Origin: an uncultured Roseburia sp. | GTDB lineage: Bacteria > Bacillota > Clostridia > Lachnospirales > Lachnospiraceae | DNA: 23,770 nucleotides | Assembly: GCA_934317215.1 (NCBI GenBank) | Contig: CAKREH010000043.1 | Location: 1-23,770 of the forward strand | Direction: 5' to 3' | Part shown: positions 1 to 7,454 of the stretch, piece by piece | How positions within the stretch are numbered: the stretch's first letter is position 1 | Layout: every line of letters begins with the position of its first letter | The notes under the pieces: generated by a model | The model's database searches: none | The model's input: only the letters and a program-made list of their open reading frames with translations | What the model was told of the DNA's origin: nothing | Made by a program: the position numbers and the translations under genes

Positions 1-20
1 ATCTATAAATCTATAGAAAG

Positions 21-62
21 AATAAGTGCATAACCATCATTTCTATTGGTCATACACTTATT
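21..62. promoter_or_regulatory. Imperfect 16-bp inverted repeat upstream of the CPBP gene
   Basis: The arms at 21-36 and 47-62 match in 14 of 16 positions when one is reverse-complemented, around a 10-base loop. The structure ends about 18 bases before the start codon and just before the ribosome binding site GAGGAG at 68-73. It could be a leader hairpin or a dyad operator. No convincing promoter hexamers were seen. Confidence 0.4.
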
Positions 63-79
63 ATACGAGGAGTATTCAC

Positions 80-988
80 ATGAAAAAAATCGGTTCTTTT
101 TTCTTTACATTTATACCGTTTTTACTTGCACTTGCGTTTCAGTACCTTGCCATGTTTTTTGTGATGGGAGTTACTCTGTTTTACGAACACATCCACTATA
201 TTTTCTCATCTGACCGTATCTACGCAGATCTTTGGAACAAAACACTGGATTTATGGTCCACGACGCAGGTAAATACCATGATCATGATCATATTTTCCCT
301 GCTCTGTATCGGAGCATTTGGCTTCTGGTATCGTGCCGGATACGATGGTGTCTACCTGATCCATCCGCGAAAAATCTTTCATCCACTTTCCGTTATCGGA
401 ATCATCCTTTTAGTGCCCGGTACCCAGTGTCTTTCGACCTATCTGGTCTCCTTTACAGCCTCACTGTTTCCGCAGTGGATGAAGGCATATGAAAAATTAA
501 TGGAAAGTACCGGAATAAACAGTGGTCTGACCGTTTCCATGTTTTTTTATTCCATCCTGCTTGCCCCGATCGGCGAAGAACTTCTCTTTCGCGGTGTCAC
601 AATGCATCAGGCAAAAAGAGTGTTCCCATTCTGGGCAGCAAATATCATGCAGGCGCTTTTATTTGGACTTTTTCATATGAATATGATCCAGGGAATCTAT
701 GCCTTTTTCCTCGGCATGGTCTTAGGTTACATCTGTGAAAAAGGCGGCAGTATTTATCAGTCTGTCCTGTTTCATATGATGTTTAACTTCTGGGGAACCA
801 TCTTAAGCGGCATTTTACCGACCGGTAACAGCACACTCTTTTTCGTTCTTTATTTTGCCACCGGAGTGATCTGTACTTTTAGCGGTCTCATTCTCTTTTG
901 TTTCGGCACAAACCGGCTGGCTCAAAATCAGGCGGTCCCACTGTACCTTGAAAATACCGGATACGATACTTTTTCTCCATCCAATTAG
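80..988 (+). CDS. CPBP-family intramembrane metalloprotease (CAAX protease-like)
   Basis: This is a 302-aa polytopic membrane protein with hydrophobic segments throughout, the first at about residues 5-35. The three CPBP (Abi/Rce1-like) motifs are present: the glutamate pair and arginine in GEELLFRG (E166, E167, R171), the histidine of FGLFHMN (H199), and HMMFN with H232 and N236. These residues form the active site in Rce1-type proteases, which cleave within membrane substrates. The bacterial substrate is unknown; such proteins are often linked to bacteriocin self-immunity or protein maturation. I chose ATG at 80 because GAGGAG lies 6 bases upstream; an upstream in-frame extension to position 26 has no ribosome binding site and a non-membrane sequence. 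The gene is monocistronic and convergent with the hisC-like gene. Confidence 0.85.
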   Translation: MKKIGSFFFTFIPFLLALAFQYLAMFFVMGVTLFYEHIHYIFSSDRIYADLWNKTLDLWSTTQVNTMIMIIFSLLCIGAFGFWYRAGYDGVYLIHPRKIFHPLSVIGIILLVPGTQCLSTYLVSFTASLFPQWMKAYEKLMESTGINSGLTVSMFFYSILLAPIGEELLFRGVTMHQAKRVFPFWAANIMQALLFGLFHMNMIQGIYAFFLGMVLGYICEKGGSIYQSVLFHMMFNFWGTILSGILPTGNSTLFFVLYFATGVICTFSGLILFCFGTNRLAQNQAVPLYLENTGYDTFSPSN

Positions 989-993
989 TGGTT

Positions 994-1037
994 CTGGTCA
1001 CATTTCCAGTTTTTGTAACTATGACCAGTTCACTTTT
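994..1037. terminator. Weak intrinsic terminator between convergent genes
   Basis: CTGGTCA at 994-1000 pairs with TGACCAG at 1022-1028, and a short T-tract follows at 1033-1037 on the plus strand. It lies between the CPBP stop and the stop of the convergent aminotransferase. The 21-base loop and short stem make this a modest call. Confidence 0.4.
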
Positions 1038-1039
1038 TA

Positions 1040-2095
1040 TCACTGCAGATAATTTTTCAGGAAACGGATCAGCTCTTCCATCTCTTCCTTCGTTCCAATA
1101 CTGATCCTGAGATAATTGCTGATTCGTTCCTTCGAAAAATACCGCACAAAAATGTGCTCTTTTTTCAAAGCCTCAAACAGTTCTTTTGCCGGTACGCGCT
1201 CATGTGTTGCGAAGATAAAATTACTCATGGAATCGCCGAAAGAAAAACCAAGTTTTGTGAGCTCCTGCTTCGTCCATTCACGGGTTGCTATCACACGCTG
1301 TCTTGTCTCTTCAAAGTAGGCTTTATCTTTGATTGCTTCCACACCAAGTGCAAGTGCCGTCTGATTCATGGTATAGGAATTGAATGAATATTTCACATCA
1401 TTGATATATTTGATCAGTTTTTCATTTCCCATCGCATAACCGATACGCATGCCTGCCATGGAGCGCGATTTTGAAAATGTCTGGACTACCAGCAGATTGT
1501 CATACTTCTCGATTAACGGAAGTGCACTCTCCCCGCCAAAATCGATATACGCCTCATCTACCACAACGATCACATCCCGGTTGTGCTGTATGATATCCTC
1601 TATCTCAGACAACGGCATTAAAATTCCCGTCGGTGCATTTGGATTTGGAAAAACCACACCGCCATTTTCGCCATAATAATCTTCTTTTACGATCTGAAAA
1701 TTTTCATCTAACGGCTTTACCTCATATGGAATCCGCAGCATGTCTGCCCAGACATCATAAAAGGAATAAGTAATATCCGGAAACCAGACCGGTGTTTTGG
1801 AATTAAAGAATGTCATGAAGATCATGGCAAGCACATCATCCGATCCCACACCGACAAACACCTGACTACTATTTAAACCATAATACTCTGCGATTGCATC
1901 CACCAAAACCCTGCAGGTCGGTTCCGGATATAACCGAAGCCGGTCTGTATCAAATTCTTTCAGTGCACGGATCACTCCCGGTGCCGGTGGATATGGATTT
2001 TCATTTGTATTTAATTTGATCATGCGCTGTTCCTGTGGCTGTTCCCCCGGAACATAAGGTACTACTTTTCTTACATAAGACTCCCAGCTGCTCAT
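1040..2095 (-). CDS. hisC: Histidinol-phosphate aminotransferase-like, PLP-dependent class I/II
   Basis: This 351-aa fold-type I aminotransferase is full length for HisC. It would transfer the amino group of glutamate to imidazole acetol phosphate in histidine synthesis (EC 2.6.1.9). The N-terminal KLNTNENPYPP (27-37) is typical of HisC. The FPNPNAPTG motif (149-157), the PLP-contacting D180 and Y183, and the Schiff-base lysine K209 in SKSRSMAGMRIGY are all visible. The ATG at 2095 has GGAGGAG a few bases upstream. There are no other his genes nearby, so a broader or aromatic aminotransferase role is possible. It lies downstream of a second aminotransferase in the same direction, separated by a tandem-repeat leader. 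Confidence 0.8.
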   Translation of the reverse strand: MSSWESYVRKVVPYVPGEQPQEQRMIKLNTNENPYPPAPGVIRALKEFDTDRLRLYPEPTCRVLVDAIAEYYGLNSSQVFVGVGSDDVLAMIFMTFFNSKTPVWFPDITYSFYDVWADMLRIPYEVKPLDENFQIVKEDYYGENGGVVFPNPNAPTGILMPLSEIEDIIQHNRDVIVVVDEAYIDFGGESALPLIEKYDNLLVVQTFSKSRSMAGMRIGYAMGNEKLIKYINDVKYSFNSYTMNQTALALGVEAIKDKAYFEETRQRVIATREWTKQELTKLGFSFGDSMSNFIFATHERVPAKELFEALKKEHIFVRYFSKERISNYLRISIGTKEEMEELIRFLKNYLQ

Positions 2096-2126
2096 TCTAC
2101 TCCTCCATGCTTACGTTGATTTCTAC

Positions 2127-2262
2127 AAGTTTTTCTTTTACGCTGTATTGCTTTATACTTTAAAGTTTTTCTTTTTATACTGCATTGCATTCATACTTTA
2201 AAGTTTTTCTTTTCATACTGTATTGCCTGCATAATAAAGTTTTTCTGTATTCATACACTGCG
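2127..2262. repeat. Tandem 36-38 bp repeat, about 3.6 units
   Basis: Units begin with AAGTTTTTCT at 2127, 2163, 2201 and 2237, giving lengths of 36, 38, 36 and a partial unit of about 26 bases. Units share the AAGTTTTTCTTTT block, a TACTGYATTG block and an AT-rich tail. The array fills almost the whole gap between the two aminotransferase genes and would be transcribed in the hisC leader. It is contiguous, with no unique spacers, so it is not CRISPR. Confidence 0.85.
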
Positions 2263-3471
2263 TTATTTCAGACCATACACTTGTGCAAGTTTTTCAAAAG
2301 CAGGCAGTGAATTTTTGATTGTCTCATGGGAAACACAATAAGCAAGACGTACAAATCCACCACATCCGAATGCACTTCCCTTTACCATCAGAAGATGCAG
2401 CTTTTTGCCCTCTTCCACAAATTCTTCCTCATTGTCGACCGGTGATTTCACCCACAGGTAAAATGCTCCTTCCGGTTTGATACAGGTAAATCCAAGTTCC
2501 GTTAAGCCATCGTACAACATTTTTCGGTTTTCATCATAGAAAGAGACATCTGTTTTCTCATCTAAACATCTTGCAACCGCTTTCTGGATCAGAGATGGTG
2601 CATTGACAAATCCAAGCGTGCGGTTTGAAATTTCAATACCGCGGATCAGATCTTCGGCATCGGATGCCTCGTTCGGAACTACCACATAACCGATACGCTC
2701 TCCAGGAAGTGACAGCGATTTACTGAACGAATATCCAACGATCGTATTTTTATAATATTTCGTCAGAAAATCCTCTTTATTTCCATCATAGACCAGCTCA
2801 CGGTACGGTTCATCCGAAATCAGGTAAATGTCATGACCAAATTCTTTCTGCTTTTTTTCTAAGATAGCAGCGATTGCCTCCATCGTCTCCGGTTTATAGA
2901 TGACACCGGTCGGATTGTTCGGCGTATTGACAATCAGTGCCCTGGTCTTTTCTGTAATCTTTGCCTCAAAATCATTCAGATCCGGCTGAAAAGTCTCAAG
3001 ATCCGGATTTACCGTTATAATCTCTGAATCAAAATTGGCTGCATACTGACGGTACTCGCCAAAAAACGGGGCAAAGACGATTACCTCATCACCAGGATCC
3101 AGGATCGTTTTAAAAATAATATTGAGACCTCCCGCTGCACCGACTGTCATCACGATATTATGATCGTCAAATGCGGTACCAAAACGTTTATTTAAGTTTG
3201 CCGCGATTGCCTCACGCACATCTTTATAACCTGCATTTTCCATATATCCGTGCAATTCTAAAGAACCTGCCGCACCTTTCTTATCTGCCTCATCCAGCAA
3301 ATCCCTGATACTGTCATTTAATGCTGCCGGAGCCGGTGTTGCAGGGTTGCCGAGTGAAAAATCATAGACATTCTCCGCACCATATTTTTCCGCCATCGCT
3401 TTTCCTTCCACAAACATTGCACGGATCGCAGAATTTCCAAGCAGTGCTTTTTGTATTCTTTTTGAAACCAT
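2263..3471 (-). CDS. PLP-dependent class I aminotransferase (aspartate aminotransferase-like)
   Basis: This 402-aa cytosolic enzyme belongs to the class I/II aminotransferases (AspC/AlaT-like). It shows the VNTPNNPTG motif (181-189, N186), D220 and Y223 for the cofactor, and the Schiff-base lysine K251 in SFSKSLSLPGERIGY with R259. Length matches the family (about 390-400). Start choice: two upstream in-frame ATGs exist, at 3495 and 3489. The ATG at 3471 is preferred because a GGAGA site sits about 8 bases upstream and the product then begins MVSKRIQKAL, as usual for this subgroup. The amino acid specificity cannot be read from the sequence. It probably shares a transcript with the hisC-like gene downstream. 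Confidence 0.8.
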   Translation of the reverse strand: MVSKRIQKALLGNSAIRAMFVEGKAMAEKYGAENVYDFSLGNPATPAPAALNDSIRDLLDEADKKGAAGSLELHGYMENAGYKDVREAIAANLNKRFGTAFDDHNIVMTVGAAGGLNIIFKTILDPGDEVIVFAPFFGEYRQYAANFDSEIITVNPDLETFQPDLNDFEAKITEKTRALIVNTPNNPTGVIYKPETMEAIAAILEKKQKEFGHDIYLISDEPYRELVYDGNKEDFLTKYYKNTIVGYSFSKSLSLPGERIGYVVVPNEASDAEDLIRGIEISNRTLGFVNAPSLIQKAVARCLDEKTDVSFYDENRKMLYDGLTELGFTCIKPEGAFYLWVKSPVDNEEEFVEEGKKLHLLMVKGSAFGCGGFVRLAYCVSHETIKNSLPAFEKLAQVYGLK

Positions 3472-3500
3472 AGTTCTATCTCCATTCATGTACATTTCGG

Positions 3501-3550
3501 ATGTTACAGACCACGCCAGCCTCGCTAAAACAGTGGGTACCCTGTAACAT
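3501..3550. promoter_or_regulatory. Inverted repeat in the aminotransferase leader
   Basis: ATGTTACAG at 3501-3509 and its perfect complement CTGTAACAT at 3542-3550 flank a 32-base interior that also holds CCAC/GTGG complementarity. It lies 30 to 80 bases upstream of the aminotransferase start and would be a leader stem-loop or a pair of operator half-sites. I do not recognise it as a known riboswitch class. Confidence 0.45.
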
Positions 3551-3684
3551 TATCTCTAAATACTTTACCACAGCACTATAAAGAAGTAAATGCTGTTTTC
3601 CAGGAATCCGGTACAAATTTTACTGCTGACAAAGCCTATGACAAACGTGAAACAATGCCTGAGTGTAAAATCAATTTCGGTAGA

Positions 3685-3808
3685 GAACAAAGAGTCGCTT
3701 GCGACTCTTTCGCGCTCGAACGGTGCTGTTTACAGCTAACTTCTGCTCCGCGAGATGCGCATCCCGCCCGGAGGGCTTTTTCATTCATAGGACGTAATTT
3801 CCTATGAA
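3685..3808. repeat. Multi-hairpin dispersed repeat, copy 1 (interrupted)
   Basis: This copy matches copy 3 (19328-19460) with only a few substitutions. It contains, in order: AAAGAGTCGC/GCGACTCTTT (3689-3710), a degenerate CGCTCGARCG palindrome, GCTGTTTACAGC, a dyad around ATGCGCAT, GCCC-GGA-GGGC followed by a T-run, and a terminal dyad around CATAGGA/TCCTATG. The copy is split at 3808/3809 by a 312-bp element, and its last bases continue at 4121-4136. The 3551-3684 stretch just before it shows no gene. Confidence 0.9.
3801..3808. repeat. Target-site duplication, left copy (CCTATGAA)
   Basis: CCTATGAA here is repeated at 4121-4128, directly flanking the inserted element. The undisturbed repeat copy at 19444-19451 has this octamer only once, which gives the empty-site sequence. 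Confidence 0.85.
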
Positions 3809-4120
3809 GATTAGGGTGTCAAAAGGTGGATTTTAATCTGGTGGCTGGCAAATTGCACAAAGCAGAGACTGTTTTTGTGACTTTGGGAGAAAATTAGAAA
3901 ATCTTAGTTTGCCTGTTGATGTACAGTGTTTTGCTGCCATGGATGGCAGCAAAAGTCTTAATGTCCCATGGATGGGACGTTTAAGACGTACACGTCACTT
4001 TGAGAGAATTTAACACAGGCAGACTTAGATTTTCTTATTTTCGGACAACGGAACAAAATAGGCACTGCTTTGTGCAATTTGCCAATCAAAAATTTAAGAG
4101 CCACCTTTTGACACCCTAAT
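3809..4120. mobile_element. MITE-like non-coding element, 312 bp
   Basis: Perfect 20-bp terminal inverted repeats lie at 3810-3829 and 4101-4120 (ATTAGGGTGTCAAAAGGTGG and its complement). A second perfect 20-bp pair lies at 3846-3865 and 4065-4084. A third 21-bp pair with two mismatches lies at 3896-3916 and 4015-4035. The centre holds two near-perfect hairpins at 3929-3954 and 3955-3987, each with a CCATGGATGG core. The element is flanked by an 8-bp duplication, CCTATGAA, and has no open frame of note, so it must be mobilised in trans. The duplication length is compatible with several IS families (for example IS256 or ISL3); I cannot name the partner. Confidence 0.88.
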
Positions 4121-4136
4121 CCTATGAATTAAAAAA
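4121..4136. repeat. Right remnant of repeat copy 1 with target-site duplication
   Basis: CCTATGAATTAAAAAA resumes the repeat exactly where the element interrupted it: copy 3 reads the same from 19444. The first eight bases are the right target-site duplication. The A-run is the complement of the T-tract of the galT terminator. Confidence 0.85.
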
Positions 4137-4165
4137 TGCCAGCATCCTCACTGAAGATGCTGACA
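4131..4165 (-). terminator. Intrinsic terminator of the galK-galT unit
   Basis: On the minus strand TGTCAGCATC pairs with GATGCTGGCA (4156-4165 with 4137-4146) around a 9-base loop, then six Ts follow. It sits about 80 bases past the galT stop. The stretch between it and galT (4166-4246) shows nothing else. Confidence 0.85.
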
Positions 4166-4246
4166 TCTGCCTATCACATATTTATTTTCTAAATTCATAT
4201 TACAGACAAGCAATTCTTCCTTAAATAATTTTACATTGCCTGTATC

Positions 4247-5809
4247 TTACTCATTCACCTTATCCACAAAACGCATGAACGCAACTCTGCCATCTTCGGT
4301 ACATTTATAAACACCGGCGTCTTTTAATACTTCCTTAAATACCAGACCAATCTCTGTCTGTACGATCTCATGCAGCTTTTCCGGGGTTACCTCTCCCTCT
4401 AAACCGCTGCCAAATGTAAATCCGTATTTCGGAAGGAATTCTTCTACCCAGTCTGCATGTTTTGCAAGAACTTCATCCTCACGGATGGATGTACCGTCAA
4501 GCAGTGCCTGCTCTAAGTCCGCCATCTCTTTTTTCAGACGTGCCGGAAGAACTGCAAGACCCATAACCTCGATCAGGCCAATGTTTTCTTTCTTGATATG
4601 GTGCAGCTTTGCATGTGGATGATAAACGCCAAGCGGATGCTCTTCTGTCGTGATATTGTTACGGAGTACCAGATCAAGTTCATATAAATCTCCGCGTCTT
4701 CTTGCAATCGGAGTGATCGTATTATGTGGTTCCCCGTCTGTCTCAGCAAAAACAAACGCTGCCTCGTCTGTATAACCTCTCCATGCAAGTAAAATTTTAT
4801 CTGCCAGCTCGATCAGACGCTCTTTTTTCTCCGCACTGATACGGATCACGGACATCGGCCATTTTACAATGCCTGCTTTTACATCCTCAAATCCCTTGAA
4901 TGAAATTTCTTTTTCGACCGGTGCTTTTGCCATGGCAAATTCGTAATGACCACCCTGGAAATGATCATGGCTTAAAATAGAACCGCCGACAATTGGAAGA
5001 TCTGCGTTTGATCCTACAAAATAATGCGGAAACTGTTCCACGAAATCAAGCAGTTTGCCGAACGTTGCACGCTCAATTTTCATCGGTGTGTGCTGTCCAT
5101 TGAATATAATGCAGTGCTCATTGTAATAAACATATGGAGAGTACTGGAAAAACCAGTCACTGCCATTGATCGTTACCGGGATGATTCTGTGATTCTGTCT
5201 TGCCGGATGGTTCACGCGTCCTGCGTATCCCTCATTTTCCTTGCAGAGTAAGCATTTCGGGTAACCGCTCTGTTTTGCAAGTTTTGCTGCAGCGATTGCT
5301 TTCGGATCTTTTTCCGGTTTTGATAAATTGATCGTGATATCCAAGGTACCAAACTCGGTATCTGCTGTCCATTTCAGATCCTTCTTAATACGGTATCTGC
5401 GGATATAGTTCGAATCACAGCTTAATTTGTAAAAATAATCGGTTGCCGCCTGTGCGGACTGATGATTATAAAGTCCACGGAATTTTGTGATGACTTCACC
5501 TGGTCTTGGCATCAGCATGCTCATGATCTTTGTGTCAAACAGATCACGGTATGTGATCGTATCCTCCGGCATCAGTCCCTGCTCTGCCGCATAGTCAAGC
5601 ATTTCTGTGAGAATTCCCTCTAAGGCATCCTCAGCAGTCTCCTGTGTCATCGGCTCTCTCTTTTCATAAGCTGCAGCAACTTCATCTTCTAACTCATCTA
5701 ATTGAAAAAGTTCTAACAGACGATTGATGGTAAATCTTTTATCTTCCGGTGCAGCAAGTCCTGTCACCAGAGCATATTCTGTCAACTCTAAAATCTTTTC
5801 CTGTATCAT
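4247..5809 (-). CDS. galT: UDP-glucose--hexose-1-phosphate uridylyltransferase, class II
   Basis: This is a 520-aa GalT of the Firmicutes class II type, longer than the roughly 350-aa E. coli type. It exchanges UMP between UDP-glucose and galactose-1-phosphate in the Leloir pathway (EC 2.7.7.12). Visible signatures are FRGLYNHQSAQAATDYFY (110-127), a CLLC pair (C186, C189), NEHCIIFNGQHTPM (230-243), and the histidine motif SHDHFQGG (H281, H283), where the nucleophilic histidine is expected. Start choice: a GTG at 5821 lies inside the GAGGAAG ribosome binding site, so the ATG at 5809 is preferred. It follows galK in the same direction; the 170-bp gap holds a partial copy of the dispersed repeat. 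Confidence 0.93.
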   Translation of the reverse strand: MIQEKILELTEYALVTGLAAPEDKRFTINRLLELFQLDELEDEVAAAYEKREPMTQETAEDALEGILTEMLDYAAEQGLMPEDTITYRDLFDTKIMSMLMPRPGEVITKFRGLYNHQSAQAATDYFYKLSCDSNYIRRYRIKKDLKWTADTEFGTLDITINLSKPEKDPKAIAAAKLAKQSGYPKCLLCKENEGYAGRVNHPARQNHRIIPVTINGSDWFFQYSPYVYYNEHCIIFNGQHTPMKIERATFGKLLDFVEQFPHYFVGSNADLPIVGGSILSHDHFQGGHYEFAMAKAPVEKEISFKGFEDVKAGIVKWPMSVIRISAEKKERLIELADKILLAWRGYTDEAAFVFAETDGEPHNTITPIARRRGDLYELDLVLRNNITTEEHPLGVYHPHAKLHHIKKENIGLIEVMGLAVLPARLKKEMADLEQALLDGTSIREDEVLAKHADWVEEFLPKYGFTFGSGLEGEVTPEKLHEIVQTEIGLVFKEVLKDAGVYKCTEDGRVAFMRFVDKVNE

Positions 5810-5916
5810 ATTCTTCCTCACTTTTACACTGTTTAACGTGTCTTTGCAATACGCTGCCAGACATATATTTTTGAGTCTCTATATTATTTTCAATGAACCT
5901 CTTCTTTTCAGAAAGG

Positions 5917-5974
5917 ACAAAGAGTCGCCTGCGACTCTTTCGCGCCCGAGCGGTGCTGTTTACAGCTAACTTCT
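5917..5974. repeat. Multi-hairpin dispersed repeat, copy 2 (half copy)
   Basis: This copy carries only the first part of the family: the AAAGAGTCGC/GCGACTCTTT hairpin (5919-5940), the CGCCCGAGCG segment and GCTGTTTACAGC. It stops at AACTTCT, five bases from the galK stop codon. It differs from copies 1 and 3 by a few transitions. It lies inside the galK-galT transcript and would form a hairpin between the two reading frames. No T-run follows, so it is not an intrinsic terminator. Confidence 0.85.
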
Positions 5975-5979
5975 TTTCA

Positions 5980-7149
5980 TCAGGCTAATTTCGCCGGACC
6001 ATCACCGATCTCAACAACATAGAAATCTGCTGCATATCCGATCTTCTTCTCATAAGCTGCGCCGACTTCGTTGATAAAGGTATCCACAGCCTCATCTTTT
6101 ACGATGCTGACCGTACATCCACCAAAGCCTGCACCTGTCATTCTTGAGCCGATCACACCATCAATCTTCCATGCTTCCTCAACCAAAGTATCCAGCTCGA
6201 TACCGGTTACTTCATAATCATCGCGGAGAGAAACGTGGGATTCATTCATCAGTTTTCCAAATAAGGCAACATCATTATTTTTCAGTGCCTCTACTGCTTT
6301 GATTGTTCTCTGGTTCTCATAAACTGCATGTTTTGCACGTCTTACACACACTTCCTCTTTGATGGCATCTTTGTGTTCTTCAAACTGTGCCTCTGTCAGA
6401 TCTCCAAGTGCGTCGATGGAGATAACTTTCTGTAACTCTGCCAGTGCTTTTTCACACTCACTGCGGCGCTCATTGTATTTAGAATCGCCCAGTCCACGTT
6501 TCTTATTGCTGCAGGAAATCACAATCTTTGCATTCTCCAGTCTGATCGGTGCATACTCATATTTTAAAGTTGCAGTGTCAAGGAAGATCGCATGGCCTGC
6601 TTTGCCCATAGCGATGGCAAACTGATCCATGATACCACAGTTTACACCGTTGAATTTATTTTCCGAATACTGGCCGATCAGTGCAAGGTCCTGATTTGTC
6701 ACGTCAAATCCAAACATATCGCGTAAGATAAATCCTGTTAAAACCTCTACGGATGCGGAAGAAGAAAGTCCGGAACCGTTCGGGATATTTCCGAATAATA
6801 CAAGATCCATACCCTGTTCTACCTTCATGCCTTTTTCTCCGAATGCCCACATCACACCCTTCGGATAGTTGGTCCAGTCAGCCTCTTTCTCCGGTTTCAG
6901 ATTCTCTACAGATGACTCTAACACACCAAGCTGCTCAAAGTTCATCGAATAAAAACGAAGTTTTTTATCCTCTCTTTTTCTTGCCACACCATAGGTACCG
7001 ATCGTCAATGCACATGGAAATACATGACCGCCGTTGTAATCGGTATGCTCTCCGATCATATTCACACGTCCCGGTGCAAAATAAACACCAATCTCACCTT
7101 CCCCACCAAATAACTCTTTAAACTTTGCCAGTACATTCTCCCAAACCAT
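5980..7149 (-). CDS. galK: Galactokinase
   Basis: This 389-aa GHMP-family kinase phosphorylates galactose at C1 with ATP (EC 2.7.1.6), the entry step of the Leloir pathway. The galactokinase signature GRVNMIGEHTDYNGG is at 27-41, the GHMP ATP-binding loop PNGSGLSSSASVE at 123-135, the catalytic aspartate in GIMDQFA at D175, and the C-terminal motif GSRMTGAGFGGC is present. Length is normal. The ATG at 7149 has AAAGGAGG seven bases upstream; the 10-residue upstream extension would read through that site. It has its own promoter about 170 bases upstream and a structured leader, and is followed by galT. Galactose released by the GH2 enzyme upstream would be its substrate. Confidence 0.95.
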   Translation of the reverse strand: MVWENVLAKFKELFGGEGEIGVYFAPGRVNMIGEHTDYNGGHVFPCALTIGTYGVARKREDKKLRFYSMNFEQLGVLESSVENLKPEKEADWTNYPKGVMWAFGEKGMKVEQGMDLVLFGNIPNGSGLSSSASVEVLTGFILRDMFGFDVTNQDLALIGQYSENKFNGVNCGIMDQFAIAMGKAGHAIFLDTATLKYEYAPIRLENAKIVISCSNKKRGLGDSKYNERRSECEKALAELQKVISIDALGDLTEAQFEEHKDAIKEEVCVRRAKHAVYENQRTIKAVEALKNNDVALFGKLMNESHVSLRDDYEVTGIELDTLVEEAWKIDGVIGSRMTGAGFGGCTVSIVKDEAVDTFINEVGAAYEKKIGYAADFYVVEIGDGPAKLA

Positions 7150-7165
7150 CTTAAATCCTCCTTTA

Positions 7166-7217
7166 ATTTTGCGGAGCAAAATCCGAATCCCATTGGATGA
7201 GGGGAGGATTTTACTCC
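7166..7217 (-). promoter_or_regulatory. galK leader with two mutually exclusive hairpins
   Basis: In the minus-strand leader GGAGTAAAATCC (7206-7217) can pair over 12 bases, with one G-T pair, with GGATTTTGCTCC (7173-7184). The second arm can instead form a local hairpin ATTTTGC-TCC-GCAAAAT (7166-7182), which ends just before AAAGGAGG, the galK ribosome binding site. This is either an attenuator-like switch or chance complementarity. Confidence 0.45.
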
Positions 7218-7320
7218 TTCAATAATACATCATTTGTTCTTATTTTGTTCCACGTCATCCCGTCTGTTTCCCTTTCCCGGAAAAGCAGGATGCATTTGTT
7301 TCGTTTTCTCTGATAATCCT

Positions 7321-7348
7321 ATTATAACGCATCTGAATCCCTTTGCAA
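7321..7348 (-). promoter_or_regulatory. Promoter of galK-galT
   Basis: On the minus strand TTGCAA (7343-7348) and TATAAT (7321-7326) are separated by 16 bases. The promoter starts downstream of the GH53 terminator, so galK-galT has an independent transcript with a leader of about 165 bases. It matches the SigA consensus closely. Confidence 0.75.
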
Positions 7349-7377
7349 TGGCTGAAATACAAACTGCAACAAAGTGC

Positions 7378-7419
7378 AAAAAAACCTGCAACATTTTTAC
7401 ATAAATATTGCAGGTTTTT
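7378..7419 (-). terminator. Intrinsic terminator of the lacZ-GH53 unit
   Basis: AAAAACCTGCAA pairs with TTGCAGGTTTTT around a 16-base AT-rich loop, with a run of seven Ts on the minus strand (A-run at 7378-7384). It sits about 35 bases past the GH53 stop. The symmetric A and T runs could allow bidirectional function. Confidence 0.88.
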
Positions 7420-7454
7420 CTATACACTCTTTTATCTCCAGACAGCAATGCTTT

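Noticed and set aside
2127..2262. Possible CRISPR array or leader peptides in the 36-38 bp repeats
   Set aside because: Repeats are contiguous without spacers, and the short peptides lack ribosome binding sites and a consistent frame.
3501..3550. T-box or known riboswitch
   Set aside because: The conserved T-box sequence and other riboswitch core motifs I could check by eye are absent.
5810..5916. Separate galT promoter
   Set aside because: Only weak TTGAAA- and TTGCAA-like hexamers with poor -10 partners are present; not enough to call.
7230..7448. 72-aa minus-strand open frame between GH53 and galK
   Set aside because: It runs across the strong GH53 terminator and the galK promoter, so it is not a plausible gene.
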